From: Gammaproteobacteria bacterium UBA7376
Lineage (GTDB): Bacteria > Pseudomonadota > Gammaproteobacteria > Pseudomonadales > Azotimanducaceae
Assembly (NCBI GenBank): GCA_002470275.1
Contig: DKNY01000070.1
Span: 1 to 28,944, forward strand
Direction: 5' to 3'
DNA: 28,944 nt
Part shown: positions 17,290 through 24,148 of the stretch, piece after piece
How the letters are laid out: each line of letters opens with the position of its first letter
Numbering within the stretch: the first letter of the stretch is position 1
Made by a program: the position numbers and the translations under genes
Notes under the pieces: generated by a model
What the model saw: the letters and a program-made list of their open reading frames with translations, nothing else
Told to the model about the DNA's origin: nothing
Databases searched by the model: none

Positions 17290-18831
17290 TTAGATCGGTG
17301 CTGGCTCGCTAAACTGCTCCCGCAGCACCCGCTTGAGAATCTTTCCGCTAGGATTTCTGGGGATTTCTGTCACAAATTCAACGACCTGAGGCTGTTTAAA
17401 GCGGGCAAGCTTGCCTTGGCAATAGTCCAACACCTCGGCCGGCGTCAGCTTGGGGTCACTGGCCACAACAATAGCCAGAGGCGATTCCCCCCAGCGTTCG
17501 CTGGCCTGACCGATGACGGCGGCCTCTCGGATGGCCGGATGCCCGATGAGCAAATTTTCGATCTCTGCGGGATAGACGTTCTCTCCACCGCTGATGATCA
17601 TATCATTGATGCGATCCTGAATCGTGACGAAGCCCTCGGCGTCCATAATCGCCACATCACCCGTGCGCAGCCAGCCATCGACGATGGATTCAGCCGTGGC
17701 CTCAGGCCGATTCCAGTAGCCGGTCATCACGTGTGGGGCTCTGACCGCGACCTCCCCGGCCGTGCCTGGCTTACATTCATTGCCTTCAACGTCAATGACG
17801 CGTACATCGGTATGAAAGAAGGCCTTGCCCGTGGAATCCGGACGCCCCAGCGCATTCTCAGAGTCCATCAAACAGGCAGGGCCACAGGTCTCCGTCAGCC
17901 CATACACCTGCTGTATGCCCATGCCCATTTCATGAAAAATTTTAGTGAGCGATGGAGGCACCGGCGCGGCGCCGGTCATCATCCAGCGCAGGGTTGAATA
18001 ATCAAAACGATTCAGCTCGGGCACCTGAAGCATGAAATTCAACATTGCCGGCACGGCTAGGCCACTGGTTACCCTTTCTCGCTCAATAGCCTGCCAGGCT
18101 CCCACCGGATCGAAACTACGCATGACCACGGAGGTCGCACCCACATAAACATTGACGGCAAGGGGGGTGAGCGCCCCGACATGAAACATGGGAAGGCACG
18201 CCAAAAAACGCTCGGGATGGTTATAGTTCGCCGTCGCGGCAATGCTTAGCAGCCCCCATATCGACGTATGGTGCGTATGCATGACGCCCTTGGGGAGTCC
18301 CGTGGTGCCCGATGTGTACATGATGTAAAGCATGTCGTCATCGGCAGCTTCCACCTGGGGTTCAGCGGCGGCCCCCGCCCCACGAAAGCTCTGATAGCGC
18401 TCCGCGAAGTGTGCGACGTCCTCCTCGCTGACCTGAAGCCACTGTTTAATGTCCGTCTTATCGCCTCGCGCATGAAGGTCAGCGACGGTATCCACGAAGT
18501 CGCTGTCGAAAATCAGCCGCGTAGTTCCGCTGTCTTTAAGGATGAACTCCAGCTCATCCGCGACCAAACGCCAATTGAGGGGGACCACTACTGCCCCAAT
18601 CTTTGCCAACGCGAAATAAGCCTCCATAAACTCGCTGGAATTCATCAGCAGCAAGGCCACCCGCTCGCCCTTGACGACACCAGCATCGCGAAAGGCATTA
18701 GCCAGTTGGTTGCAGCGCGCGTTGAGTTGCTTGAAGGTGAGCCGGAGACTGCCATCACTCTCCACATAGGCTTCCCGCTCCGGCGACAAAAAAGCTCTCT
18801 TGCTCAAAAATAAGCCCAGGTTATTTTTCAC
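17290..18831 (-). CDS. acyl-CoA synthetase (AMP-forming, class I adenylate-forming family)
   Basis: Ligase of 513 residues that activates a carboxylic acid to its CoA ester with ATP. Adenylation motifs: YTSGTTGLPKG (172-182), the QVYGLTETCG segment, GWLRTGDVAIMDAEG, and the hinge DRINDMIISGGENVYPAEIE. Lys497 in PRNPSGKILKR is the adenylation lysine. Length fits medium/long-chain acid or aromatic acid ligases; the exact substrate cannot be stated. Start is GTG 18831, supported by a very strong site, GGAGG six bases upstream. The gene faces away from the MerR-type regulator; its upstream region carries TGTACA boxes 177 bases or more from its start. Confidence 0.93.
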   Translation of the reverse strand: MKNNLGLFLSKRAFLSPEREAYVESDGSLRLTFKQLNARCNQLANAFRDAGVVKGERVALLLMNSSEFMEAYFALAKIGAVVVPLNWRLVADELEFILKDSGTTRLIFDSDFVDTVADLHARGDKTDIKQWLQVSEEDVAHFAERYQSFRGAGAAAEPQVEAADDDMLYIMYTSGTTGLPKGVMHTHHTSIWGLLSIAATANYNHPERFLACLPMFHVGALTPLAVNVYVGATSVVMRSFDPVGAWQAIERERVTSGLAVPAMLNFMLQVPELNRFDYSTLRWMMTGAAPVPPSLTKIFHEMGMGIQQVYGLTETCGPACLMDSENALGRPDSTGKAFFHTDVRVIDVEGNECKPGTAGEVAVRAPHVMTGYWNRPEATAESIVDGWLRTGDVAIMDAEGFVTIQDRINDMIISGGENVYPAEIENLLIGHPAIREAAVIGQASERWGESPLAIVVASDPKLTPAEVLDYCQGKLARFKQPQVVEFVTEIPRNPSGKILKRVLREQFSEPAPI

Positions 18832-19007
18832 CCCTACCTCCCTTCTTCCTCTAGCAAAATATGACTAGGCGGCTGCAGCTCCGGCCTTTGTTCCTTTCTT
18901 AAAACAGCTCAGACCGAATGTCTATCCCTGTCGCCGAGCATCAGCCGAAATTGCTTTAGGGGGCGCCACAGCGTCCTTCTGAGGCAAACGAACCAATCAC
19001 AAAAACC

Positions 19008-19058
19008 TGTACAAATTCATATTTTTTTGAGATCGTGTCCGGCCGCTGTACCTGTACA
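19008..19058. promoter_or_regulatory. TGTACA operator boxes upstream of the MerR-type gene
   Basis: TGTACA occurs at 19008-19013 (inside CCTGTACAAAT) and at 19053-19058 (inside CTGTACCTGTACAAAT, with a TGTAC half at 19047-19051). Such boxes match, from memory, the T(G/A)TACA elements reported for LitR-type MerR regulators. They lie 16-66 bases before the regulator start, so autoregulation is likely, as in LitR. The boxes recur past the 3' end of the same gene. No clear -35/-10 pair for the regulator was found here. Confidence 0.6.
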
Positions 19059-19073
19059 AATATTCTGGGTGCC

Positions 19074-20051
19074 ATGATCAACGAAGAACAGGACCTGTAT
19101 CGCATCGGTAGCGTTGCTGCACTTACCGGCATCGCCGTGGAGCGCCTGCGTGCTTGGGAGCGCCGTTATGGCTTTGCGCCAGCACAACGTGATGGGAAGG
19201 TGCGCTTTTACAGCAACGGCCAGCTTGAAAAGCTGAAAAAAATGAAGCGCTTGCTCGATCACGGCGCAACAATCTCCGACCTTATCGACCTGTCCGACGA
19301 TCAGCTGACAAAGCGCCTGACGGAAACGCCGCGGCAGCTGCCGCAAAGGATCCAGGGCCGTCCTCAGGTTGACCTCATTGGTGCCAACCTTTTACAGCTC
19401 GAGCAACGACAGGAAGGGCACGAGCGCCTGGATATCACCGCGCGATGGGCCAACCCCCAGTCGTTCCTTGAAGAAAGTGCCTCCAGCAGCGCAGAAACTC
19501 TCGTGCTGCAGCTGCCGGTGCTGGATAACGCGACCATCCAACAGGTCAGCGCTAGGGCACCAAACGCCGCGCTGATCATCGCCTACCAATTTGCCACTGC
19601 AGATCAGGTCAGCCAGTGCGACCGACTGGGCCTTCGTACGCTGCGCTGGCCGCTCAGCTGGGAAGAGATAGAGTTTGCCTGCCTCAGATCACGCAGGATG
19701 GCTGGGCCAGGCGGCATGAACACCCAGCGGCAGTACAGCGACGAAGAGTTAATCGCGATGAGCGTGAGCGACAAACATGCCAATCAATATACGCATCAAT
19801 TGGTCACCACGGTGCAGGACTTAAACGCCCTCTCCGGCTTTCTCAGCATGGCGGCAGGTGAGCATGAGGAGCAGGACTCGGACTTGGTAGCGAGCCTCGA
19901 CCAGGCCCAGGAAGAAATCGCCTTTGCACGATCTCGAGTGGAAGCCGCCCTAGAGTCTGTCCATACGGCCCAGCTGGGTGACCGAGCCTCTCAGAGCCCG
20001 TCGCTACCCGTGGCACCCAGCGTGCGCCCACCGGGTACCTCAGCCCACTAG
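19074..20051 (+). CDS. MerR family transcriptional regulator, LitR/CarH/PplR-like
   Basis: Regulator of 325 residues. Residues 8-60 form a MerR DNA-binding domain with the segment VERLRAWERRYG (22-33) that marks the LitR/CarA/CarH light-response branch. The middle (about 97-205) looks like an alpha-beta Rossmann-type domain (LVLQLPVLDN, AALIIAYQF) where LitR/CarH carry a B12-binding domain, but I see no D-x-H-x-x-G cobalamin motif, so it may sense without B12, as some Pseudomonas homologues do. The end (about 290-325) is Pro/Ser-rich and disordered-looking. Start ATG 19074; an upstream GTG at 19035 would read through the operator and is unlikely. TGTACA boxes before and after the gene are its probable targets. 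The branch call is by motif. Confidence 0.87.
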   Translation: MINEEQDLYRIGSVAALTGIAVERLRAWERRYGFAPAQRDGKVRFYSNGQLEKLKKMKRLLDHGATISDLIDLSDDQLTKRLTETPRQLPQRIQGRPQVDLIGANLLQLEQRQEGHERLDITARWANPQSFLEESASSSAETLVLQLPVLDNATIQQVSARAPNAALIIAYQFATADQVSQCDRLGLRTLRWPLSWEEIEFACLRSRRMAGPGGMNTQRQYSDEELIAMSVSDKHANQYTHQLVTTVQDLNALSGFLSMAAGEHEEQDSDLVASLDQAQEEIAFARSRVEAALESVHTAQLGDRASQSPSLPVAPSVRPPGTSAH

Positions 20052-20056
20052 CCATC

Positions 20057-20116
20057 TGTACAAAGCCTATACAAATTTTTCAAAAAGGGGTTGCATTGGC
20101 TCTTTTGTACTGTACA
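20057..20116. promoter_or_regulatory. TGTACA operator boxes downstream of the MerR-type gene
   Basis: TGTACAAA at 20057-20064, TATACAAA at 20068-20075, and TGTAC-TGTACA at 20106-20116 lie just after the regulator stop. They repeat the type of sites found upstream of its start (TGTACAAAT and a doubled TGTAC). The last box overlaps a possible -10, which would suit repression that is lifted by a signal. This arrangement suggests a second target promoter pointing into the 3' region. Confidence 0.6.
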
Positions 20117-20118
20117 TT
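20091..20118 (+). promoter_or_regulatory. candidate promoter for a small RNA
   Basis: TTGCAT at 20091-20096 and TACATT at 20113-20118 are separated by 16 bases, a plausible though weak sigma-70 pair. The TGTAC-TGTACA operator lies across the spacer end and the -10. A start near A20125 is expected. No protein gene follows on this strand before the converging phosphotransferase gene. Confidence 0.42.
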
Positions 20119-20124
20119 AGCCTC

Positions 20125-20235
20125 AGTTTCGGTTTTGGCGCGAGCACAACTTATATTTGTATATCCTTACAACGTCCTTCCCCCCAAAGAAGTTTAAGTT
20201 GTCTTCAGATGCAGTTTATCTGACGCGCCTTTTTT
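20125..20235 (+). ncRNA. candidate small regulatory RNA with three-stem fold and anti-SD C-rich loop
   Basis: About 111 nt between a promoter-like pair and a T6 run, with no open reading frame of note. Three nested or adjacent helices pair perfectly: P1 GGCGCG (20137-20142) with CGCGCC (20224-20229); P2 ACAACTTA (20146-20153) with TAAGTTGT (20195-20202); P3 TCAGAT (20205-20210) with ATCTGA (20218-20223). P1 closes a three-way junction immediately before T6 (20230-20235), as in an intrinsic terminator. The large P2 loop carries TCCTTCCCCCC (20175-20185), complementary to Shine-Dalgarno-like sequences, as in several trans-acting bacterial RNAs. It lies beside TGTACA boxes shared with the MerR gene, suggesting control by it. 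An extended 3' UTR of that gene is the main alternative. No RNA family was recognised. Confidence 0.5.
20205..20235 (+). terminator. candidate intrinsic terminator at end of the small RNA / MerR gene
   Basis: A six-pair hairpin (TCAGAT with ATCTGA, seven-base loop) is followed by CGCGCC and six T residues. CGCGCC can pair with GGCGCG at 20137-20142, placing a GC helix directly at the T run. It can end transcripts coming either from the MerR-type gene or from the local promoter. In the other direction there is no T run, so it looks one-way. Confidence 0.5.
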
Positions 20236-20251
20236 ATCCTCTGCTCAGTCC

Positions 20252-21262
20252 CTAACCCGCAACTAAGAACGCCAGCGCGGCTTCCGCATGCCGGGTAACC
20301 GACTCTCGGTGGGCATCGAGATCCACATCCCGATTTTCCCCCATGGCCCCCACAAGGTAACGCTTGTAGACGCCTTGGCCGATGGCCGCTAAGCGCCAGT
20401 GAGAGAAAGCCCGGTAATAGTTAATCTGGCCCAGATCCTTCCCGGTTTTAGCAGCATATCGCTCCGCAAGCAGGGTCCGCTCACAAAATCCGCCCACTGC
20501 CGTCGCCGCCATATTTCCCTCTACCTCGCCAGGCTGGACCCAGGAATTCAGCAGATATCCAACGTCTGCCAAGGGATCACCTAGGGTACAGAGCTCCCAA
20601 TCCAAGACCGCGCTCACGCGCCCATCATTCACGATCATATTGCCAAGGCGAAAATCCCCGTGGACGATGCTGGCACCATGCTGTTCGGGCATACGCTCCG
20701 CTAGCAGCCGCGTGCTCTCGTCCATGGCCGGTACGCTGTGGGTCTCGGTGGCCTGCCACTGCTGGCTCCACCGTTTCATCTGTCGCTGTAGGTAGGCCTG
20801 TTTGCGGCCCAGATCGCCCAGTCCCACCGCATCAGGATCGAGCTGATGCAGGGCGGCCAGCACATCAATCATGTCAGGACCTAGGGCGCTGCGGTCCGAC
20901 AGGGCAAGCTGAGCGGTAGCCTCGGCATCATGTAACACGGGCCCTGGGACGTAGGCCATGACATAAAAGGGAGCCTCGTTCACCTCAACATCCGTACATA
21001 GGCCGATGGTGCTGGCCACGGGTACCGCACCACCCTTAAGCGCCGTGGTGATTTTGTACTCACGCCCCATATCGTGCGCACTTTCGAGCACGTGCCCCAG
21101 AGGCGGACGCCTGAGGACATAACGCCGGCCCGAGGTATCCGTCACCGCATAGGTCAAATTTGAATGGCCTCCTGCAATCAGTTCGAAACGCAGCGGCAGG
21201 CACAGCTCGGGCACCTGTTCGATCATCCATGCGGACACTGCCCTATCGTCAATCCCCTCCAT
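20252..21262 (-). CDS. phosphotransferase family protein (APH fold, ACAD10/FadE36-like kinase)
   Basis: Kinase-fold protein of 336 residues. Motifs: GGHSNLTY (31-38) as the phosphate loop, VLRRPP (49-54) with Arg where many kinases have Lys, Glu68 in REYK, the catalytic HGDFRLGN (201-208) and the metal site DWELCTLGDPLADVGYL (221-237). This is the aminoglycoside-phosphotransferase-like family found next to acyl-CoA dehydrogenases. Such proteins are thought, from human ACAD10/11, to phosphorylate hydroxyacyl-CoA (4-hydroxy acids) for breakdown, which would fit the surrounding acyl-CoA genes. Antibiotic resistance is unlikely. Start ATG 21262 is fixed by AAGGAG five bases upstream; the frame stays open to 21385 without family character. 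Confidence 0.9.
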   Translation of the reverse strand: MEGIDDRAVSAWMIEQVPELCLPLRFELIAGGHSNLTYAVTDTSGRRYVLRRPPLGHVLESAHDMGREYKITTALKGGAVPVASTIGLCTDVEVNEAPFYVMAYVPGPVLHDAEATAQLALSDRSALGPDMIDVLAALHQLDPDAVGLGDLGRKQAYLQRQMKRWSQQWQATETHSVPAMDESTRLLAERMPEQHGASIVHGDFRLGNMIVNDGRVSAVLDWELCTLGDPLADVGYLLNSWVQPGEVEGNMAATAVGGFCERTLLAERYAAKTGKDLGQINYYRAFSHWRLAAIGQGVYKRYLVGAMGENRDVDLDAHRESVTRHAEAALAFLVAG

Positions 21263-21401
21263 CCTGGCTCCTTTCTTTGTGCCCCACCCCTGGCAATTAT
21301 GGCAGCAGATGCCCAACTTCGCAGACGGTCTGTGCCAATAGATTTCTTTCGCCGAAAAATGAAGCACTATAGCGCCGTGATTCACAGCAAGGAGGAATGC
21401 G
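21263..21401. promoter_or_regulatory. divergent promoter region, phosphotransferase and cysZ-like genes
   Basis: 139 bases between divergent starts. On the minus strand CATAAT (21301-21296) is a good -10 with only a weak -35 upstream, giving a short leader that holds the AAGGAG site. On the plus strand TATAGC (21368-21373) may be the -10 for the cysZ-like gene, again with a poor -35. Both are by-eye guesses. Confidence 0.33.
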
Positions 21402-22112
21402 ATGCGCTTTGCAGAAGGACTACAGTGTTATTGGGCTGGGTTGCGCTTGCTGGGCCAACCAGGCTTCAGGGCCTATCTCATCGTACCCGCCGTCCTTGGC
21501 CTAATTCTGATCTTCGGCGGCCTAGCCTGGGTTGTGGGCCCGCTTATCGATCAACTTACGCCCACCCTGCCCTCCTGGCTGAACTGGCTCTCATCCATCC
21601 TGGTTCCGCTTATGTATCTGATGGCTGTCATCCTCCTAACCTGGGGCAGCGGACTTTTGCTATCGATTATCATGAGTCCGTTCTTGGGCGGTCTGGCACA
21701 GCGTGCCAGCAACGCCCAGACACCGGCCAGCAACGCCACCGCAGACGGCGGCAGCATCCTGGCCGCCATCACGCGTGAGCGACAGAAAATTGTCTACCAT
21801 CTTCCGCGCCTCCTGGGGTTGTTTCTCGTCAGCCTTATTCCGGGTCTAAATGTCCTGGCGCCACTGCTGTGGGCTAGCTTCGGCGCATGGATGATGGCCG
21901 TTCAGTTTGCTGACATTCAGGCTGAAAATGAGGGGTGGGACTTCCCGCACTCCCTCACGCGTTTGCGGGCGCACAGGCCCGGGGCCTTAGCCTTTGGGCT
22001 CTGCGCCAACCTGTCGCTGGCAGTCCCCCTGGTTAATTTCCTTATGATCCCCGTCGCGGTTGCAGGCGGGGCCATTCTGCAGCACCGAATGGGGCCTCGA
22101 ACAAAACATTGA
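21402..22112 (+). CDS. cysZ: CysZ/EI24 family membrane protein (probable sulfate uptake)
   Basis: Inner-membrane protein of 236 residues of the EI24 group. E. coli CysZ supports sulfate uptake for cysteine synthesis. Features: MRFAEGLQCYWAGLRLLGQPGFRAYLIVP, the typical CysZ start; two long helices (about 27-50 and 62-90) followed by SPFLGGLAQR, a short charged segment with ITRERQKIVYHLPR, then LVSLIPGLNVLAPLLWASFGAWMMAVQ and the final helix near LVNFLMIPVAVAGG. Start ATG 21402 has a perfect AAGGAGG six bases upstream. No cys regulon genes are nearby, so its assignment to sulfate is from the family, not from context. The gene symbol is a family-level assignment. Confidence 0.85.
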   Translation: MRFAEGLQCYWAGLRLLGQPGFRAYLIVPAVLGLILIFGGLAWVVGPLIDQLTPTLPSWLNWLSSILVPLMYLMAVILLTWGSGLLLSIIMSPFLGGLAQRASNAQTPASNATADGGSILAAITRERQKIVYHLPRLLGLFLVSLIPGLNVLAPLLWASFGAWMMAVQFADIQAENEGWDFPHSLTRLRAHRPGALAFGLCANLSLAVPLVNFLMIPVAVAGGAILQHRMGPRTKH

Positions 22113-22162
22113 GGTCTGACGTTAGGCGGTTAAAATGGGGGGAACTTTCTGAGACCGAAGAC

Positions 22163-24103
22163 ATGAAACATCTGACCCTGCTCCTGGGGCTTACCCTGGC
22201 GTGCGCCGGGGCCCACGCCGAAAAAATAGAAAACTTTCTGCTGCTGGACCAGCATGGCGATGCACATAAGCTCTACTACCATCAAGATGCGGCAGCGGTC
22301 GTTATTATGATCCAGGGCAATGGATGCCCCATCGTGCGCAACGCGATAACGGATTTCAAAGCCCTTCGCGACCAGTTTGCCGGCGGCGACGTCAGATTCA
22401 TGATGCTGAATTCCAATCTACAGGATCAACGCGAAACGATTCTTGCCGAGGCGGAAAAATTTGGCATTGATATGCCTATCCTGCATGACGAGACTCAGCT
22501 CATTGGCGAATCTTTGAACCTGATCCGCACCGCAGAGGTCCTGGTGATCAATCCCAAGACCTGGGATATCGCCTACCGCGGACCGCTCAATGACCGCCAG
22601 GTCTACGAACGACAGAAACAGCAGGCCTCAGCCCACTACGCCGCTGACGCCATTGCTGACCTTCTCGCAGGGAGAGAGGTCGCGGTGGCCAAGAGAGATG
22701 CTCTGGGCTGCCTCATTAACTTCGCGCAGAAAAACCAAGCCCACGAGCAGATAAGCTACAGCCAGACAATCGCCCCCTTGCTCCAAGAAAAGTGCGTGGT
22801 CTGTCATACCGAGGGGGGGCTGGGGCCCTGGGCGATGTCCAGCTACGAGATGATTCGAGGCTTTGCGCCCATGATTCGCGAAGTGGTTCGCACCAAACGG
22901 ATGCCGCCTTGGCATGCCGATCCGCATATCGGGGTCTGGAAGGACGACAAATCCCTGAGCATCGAGCAATCGCAAACCCTCGTTCACTGGATCGAAGCCG
23001 GCGCACCTAGGGGCAACGGTGATGACCCACTGAAGAACGTCTCCGTCGCCCAGGTCGAGTGGCCGCTGGGCCAGCCGGACCTGGTCCTGGATCTGCCTGC
23101 CTATGACATCCCAGCCAGCGGCGTTGTGGAATACAAGTTCCCACGGCTTGCCAACCCGCTGGATGAAGGTGTGTGGGTCAAGGCCGCCACCGTCATTCCT
23201 GGAGAGCGAGAGGTTGTTCACCACATCCTTGCGGGCTCCATCGACGCTGAAACGTCTGATGCCAAGCGCGATAGCGGCGTGTTCGACAACTACCTCATCG
23301 GCTACGCACCGGGCAATGAGTCCAATCTCTTCCCGGAGGGTACGGGGGTCTACATCGCCCCAGGCGGCGAATTCACCTTCCAGCTGCACTACACCCCTGT
23401 GGGCCGCAAGGTGACCGATCACTCAAAAATAGGTCTCTACTTCCACGACCAACAGCCTGAGAACTTTTATCGGCAGGATGTCGTGCTCAACCCAACAATT
23501 CGCATACCGCCCAATACGGCACGTCACGCCGAAGTCGCCTACTACGAGTTCAGTAGGCCCGCCTTACTGCATGACCTGGTGCCTCACTCACACTATCGCG
23601 GCGTTGCTTCCAAGTTTGAGCTTTGGCGGCCAGACGGCAGCAAAGAAGTGATCCTCTCGGTGCCGAACTACGATTTCAACTGGCAGAGGACCTATACCTT
23701 TGTTGAGCCCAAGACAATTGAAGCAGGGTCCCGGCTTGTGCACACCACCTGGTACGATAATTCAGTGGCAAATCCCGGCAACCCGGACCCTGAGCGCGAA
23801 GTGCCCTGGGGACTTCAGAGCTGGGACGAGATGCTCTATGGCGCGTTTTCATACACCTACGTCGAAGAAACCACCGAGGAGCCGGTGCACAACAAGCACC
23901 TTGCTGACACCACTCAGCTTGTTGGCTTTTTAGACCAGGATCTCGACGGCAAGGTAGGCTGGCGAGAACTCCCCAAGAGCATGCAAAAACGTCTGGTCCA
24001 AGGCTTCACCACGGCGGACGCCAACAGCGATGGCGGCCTTGATATCAACGAGATGTACAGGCTCCAGCAGCGTCAACAGCAGGGCGATGCCGGCGCGCGA
24101 TAG
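22163..24103 (+). CDS. secreted redoxin-like / cytochrome c / copper monooxygenase-like / EF-hand fusion protein
   Basis: Exported protein of 646 residues with several domains. Signal peptide 1-19 (cleaved near AHA-E). Residues 21-170 resemble a thioredoxin/peroxiredoxin fold with one Cys in GNGCPIV (Cys55). Residues 195-285 form a small cytochrome c: CVVCH (211-215) and RMPPWHADP with Met247 as likely axial ligand. Residues 300-575 resemble the copper type II ascorbate-dependent (peptidylglycine hydroxylating) monooxygenase fold: HH at 353-354, His409 in LHYTPVG, HSH at 475-477 and Met557 in SWDEMLYG, the pattern of the two copper sites. Two canonical EF-hands end the protein: DQDLDGKVGWRE (591-602) and DANSDGGLDINE (619-630). 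An oxidative enzyme with its own electron relay is inferred; the substrate is unknown. Start ATG 22163 gives the signal peptide; an open frame to TTG 22109 does not. Confidence 0.87.
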   Translation: MKHLTLLLGLTLACAGAHAEKIENFLLLDQHGDAHKLYYHQDAAAVVIMIQGNGCPIVRNAITDFKALRDQFAGGDVRFMMLNSNLQDQRETILAEAEKFGIDMPILHDETQLIGESLNLIRTAEVLVINPKTWDIAYRGPLNDRQVYERQKQQASAHYAADAIADLLAGREVAVAKRDALGCLINFAQKNQAHEQISYSQTIAPLLQEKCVVCHTEGGLGPWAMSSYEMIRGFAPMIREVVRTKRMPPWHADPHIGVWKDDKSLSIEQSQTLVHWIEAGAPRGNGDDPLKNVSVAQVEWPLGQPDLVLDLPAYDIPASGVVEYKFPRLANPLDEGVWVKAATVIPGEREVVHHILAGSIDAETSDAKRDSGVFDNYLIGYAPGNESNLFPEGTGVYIAPGGEFTFQLHYTPVGRKVTDHSKIGLYFHDQQPENFYRQDVVLNPTIRIPPNTARHAEVAYYEFSRPALLHDLVPHSHYRGVASKFELWRPDGSKEVILSVPNYDFNWQRTYTFVEPKTIEAGSRLVHTTWYDNSVANPGNPDPEREVPWGLQSWDEMLYGAFSYTYVEETTEEPVHNKHLADTTQLVGFLDQDLDGKVGWRELPKSMQKRLVQGFTTADANSDGGLDINEMYRLQQRQQQGDAGAR

Positions 24104-24148
24104 GCGGTCACGTTCACCCGGACCGCCCGGCGGTTGGTCAGGAAGGCT

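Noticed and set aside
20252..21262. Aminoglycoside resistance kinase
   Set aside because: The APH-like fold is present, but the sequence pattern (VLRRPP, DWELCTLGDPLADVGYL) and acyl-CoA neighbours fit the ACAD10-type family, not drug resistance.
22628..23422. A 264-residue open frame on the minus strand
   Set aside because: It is antisense to the multi-domain redox protein, whose motifs are all intact; the composition is that of a shadow.
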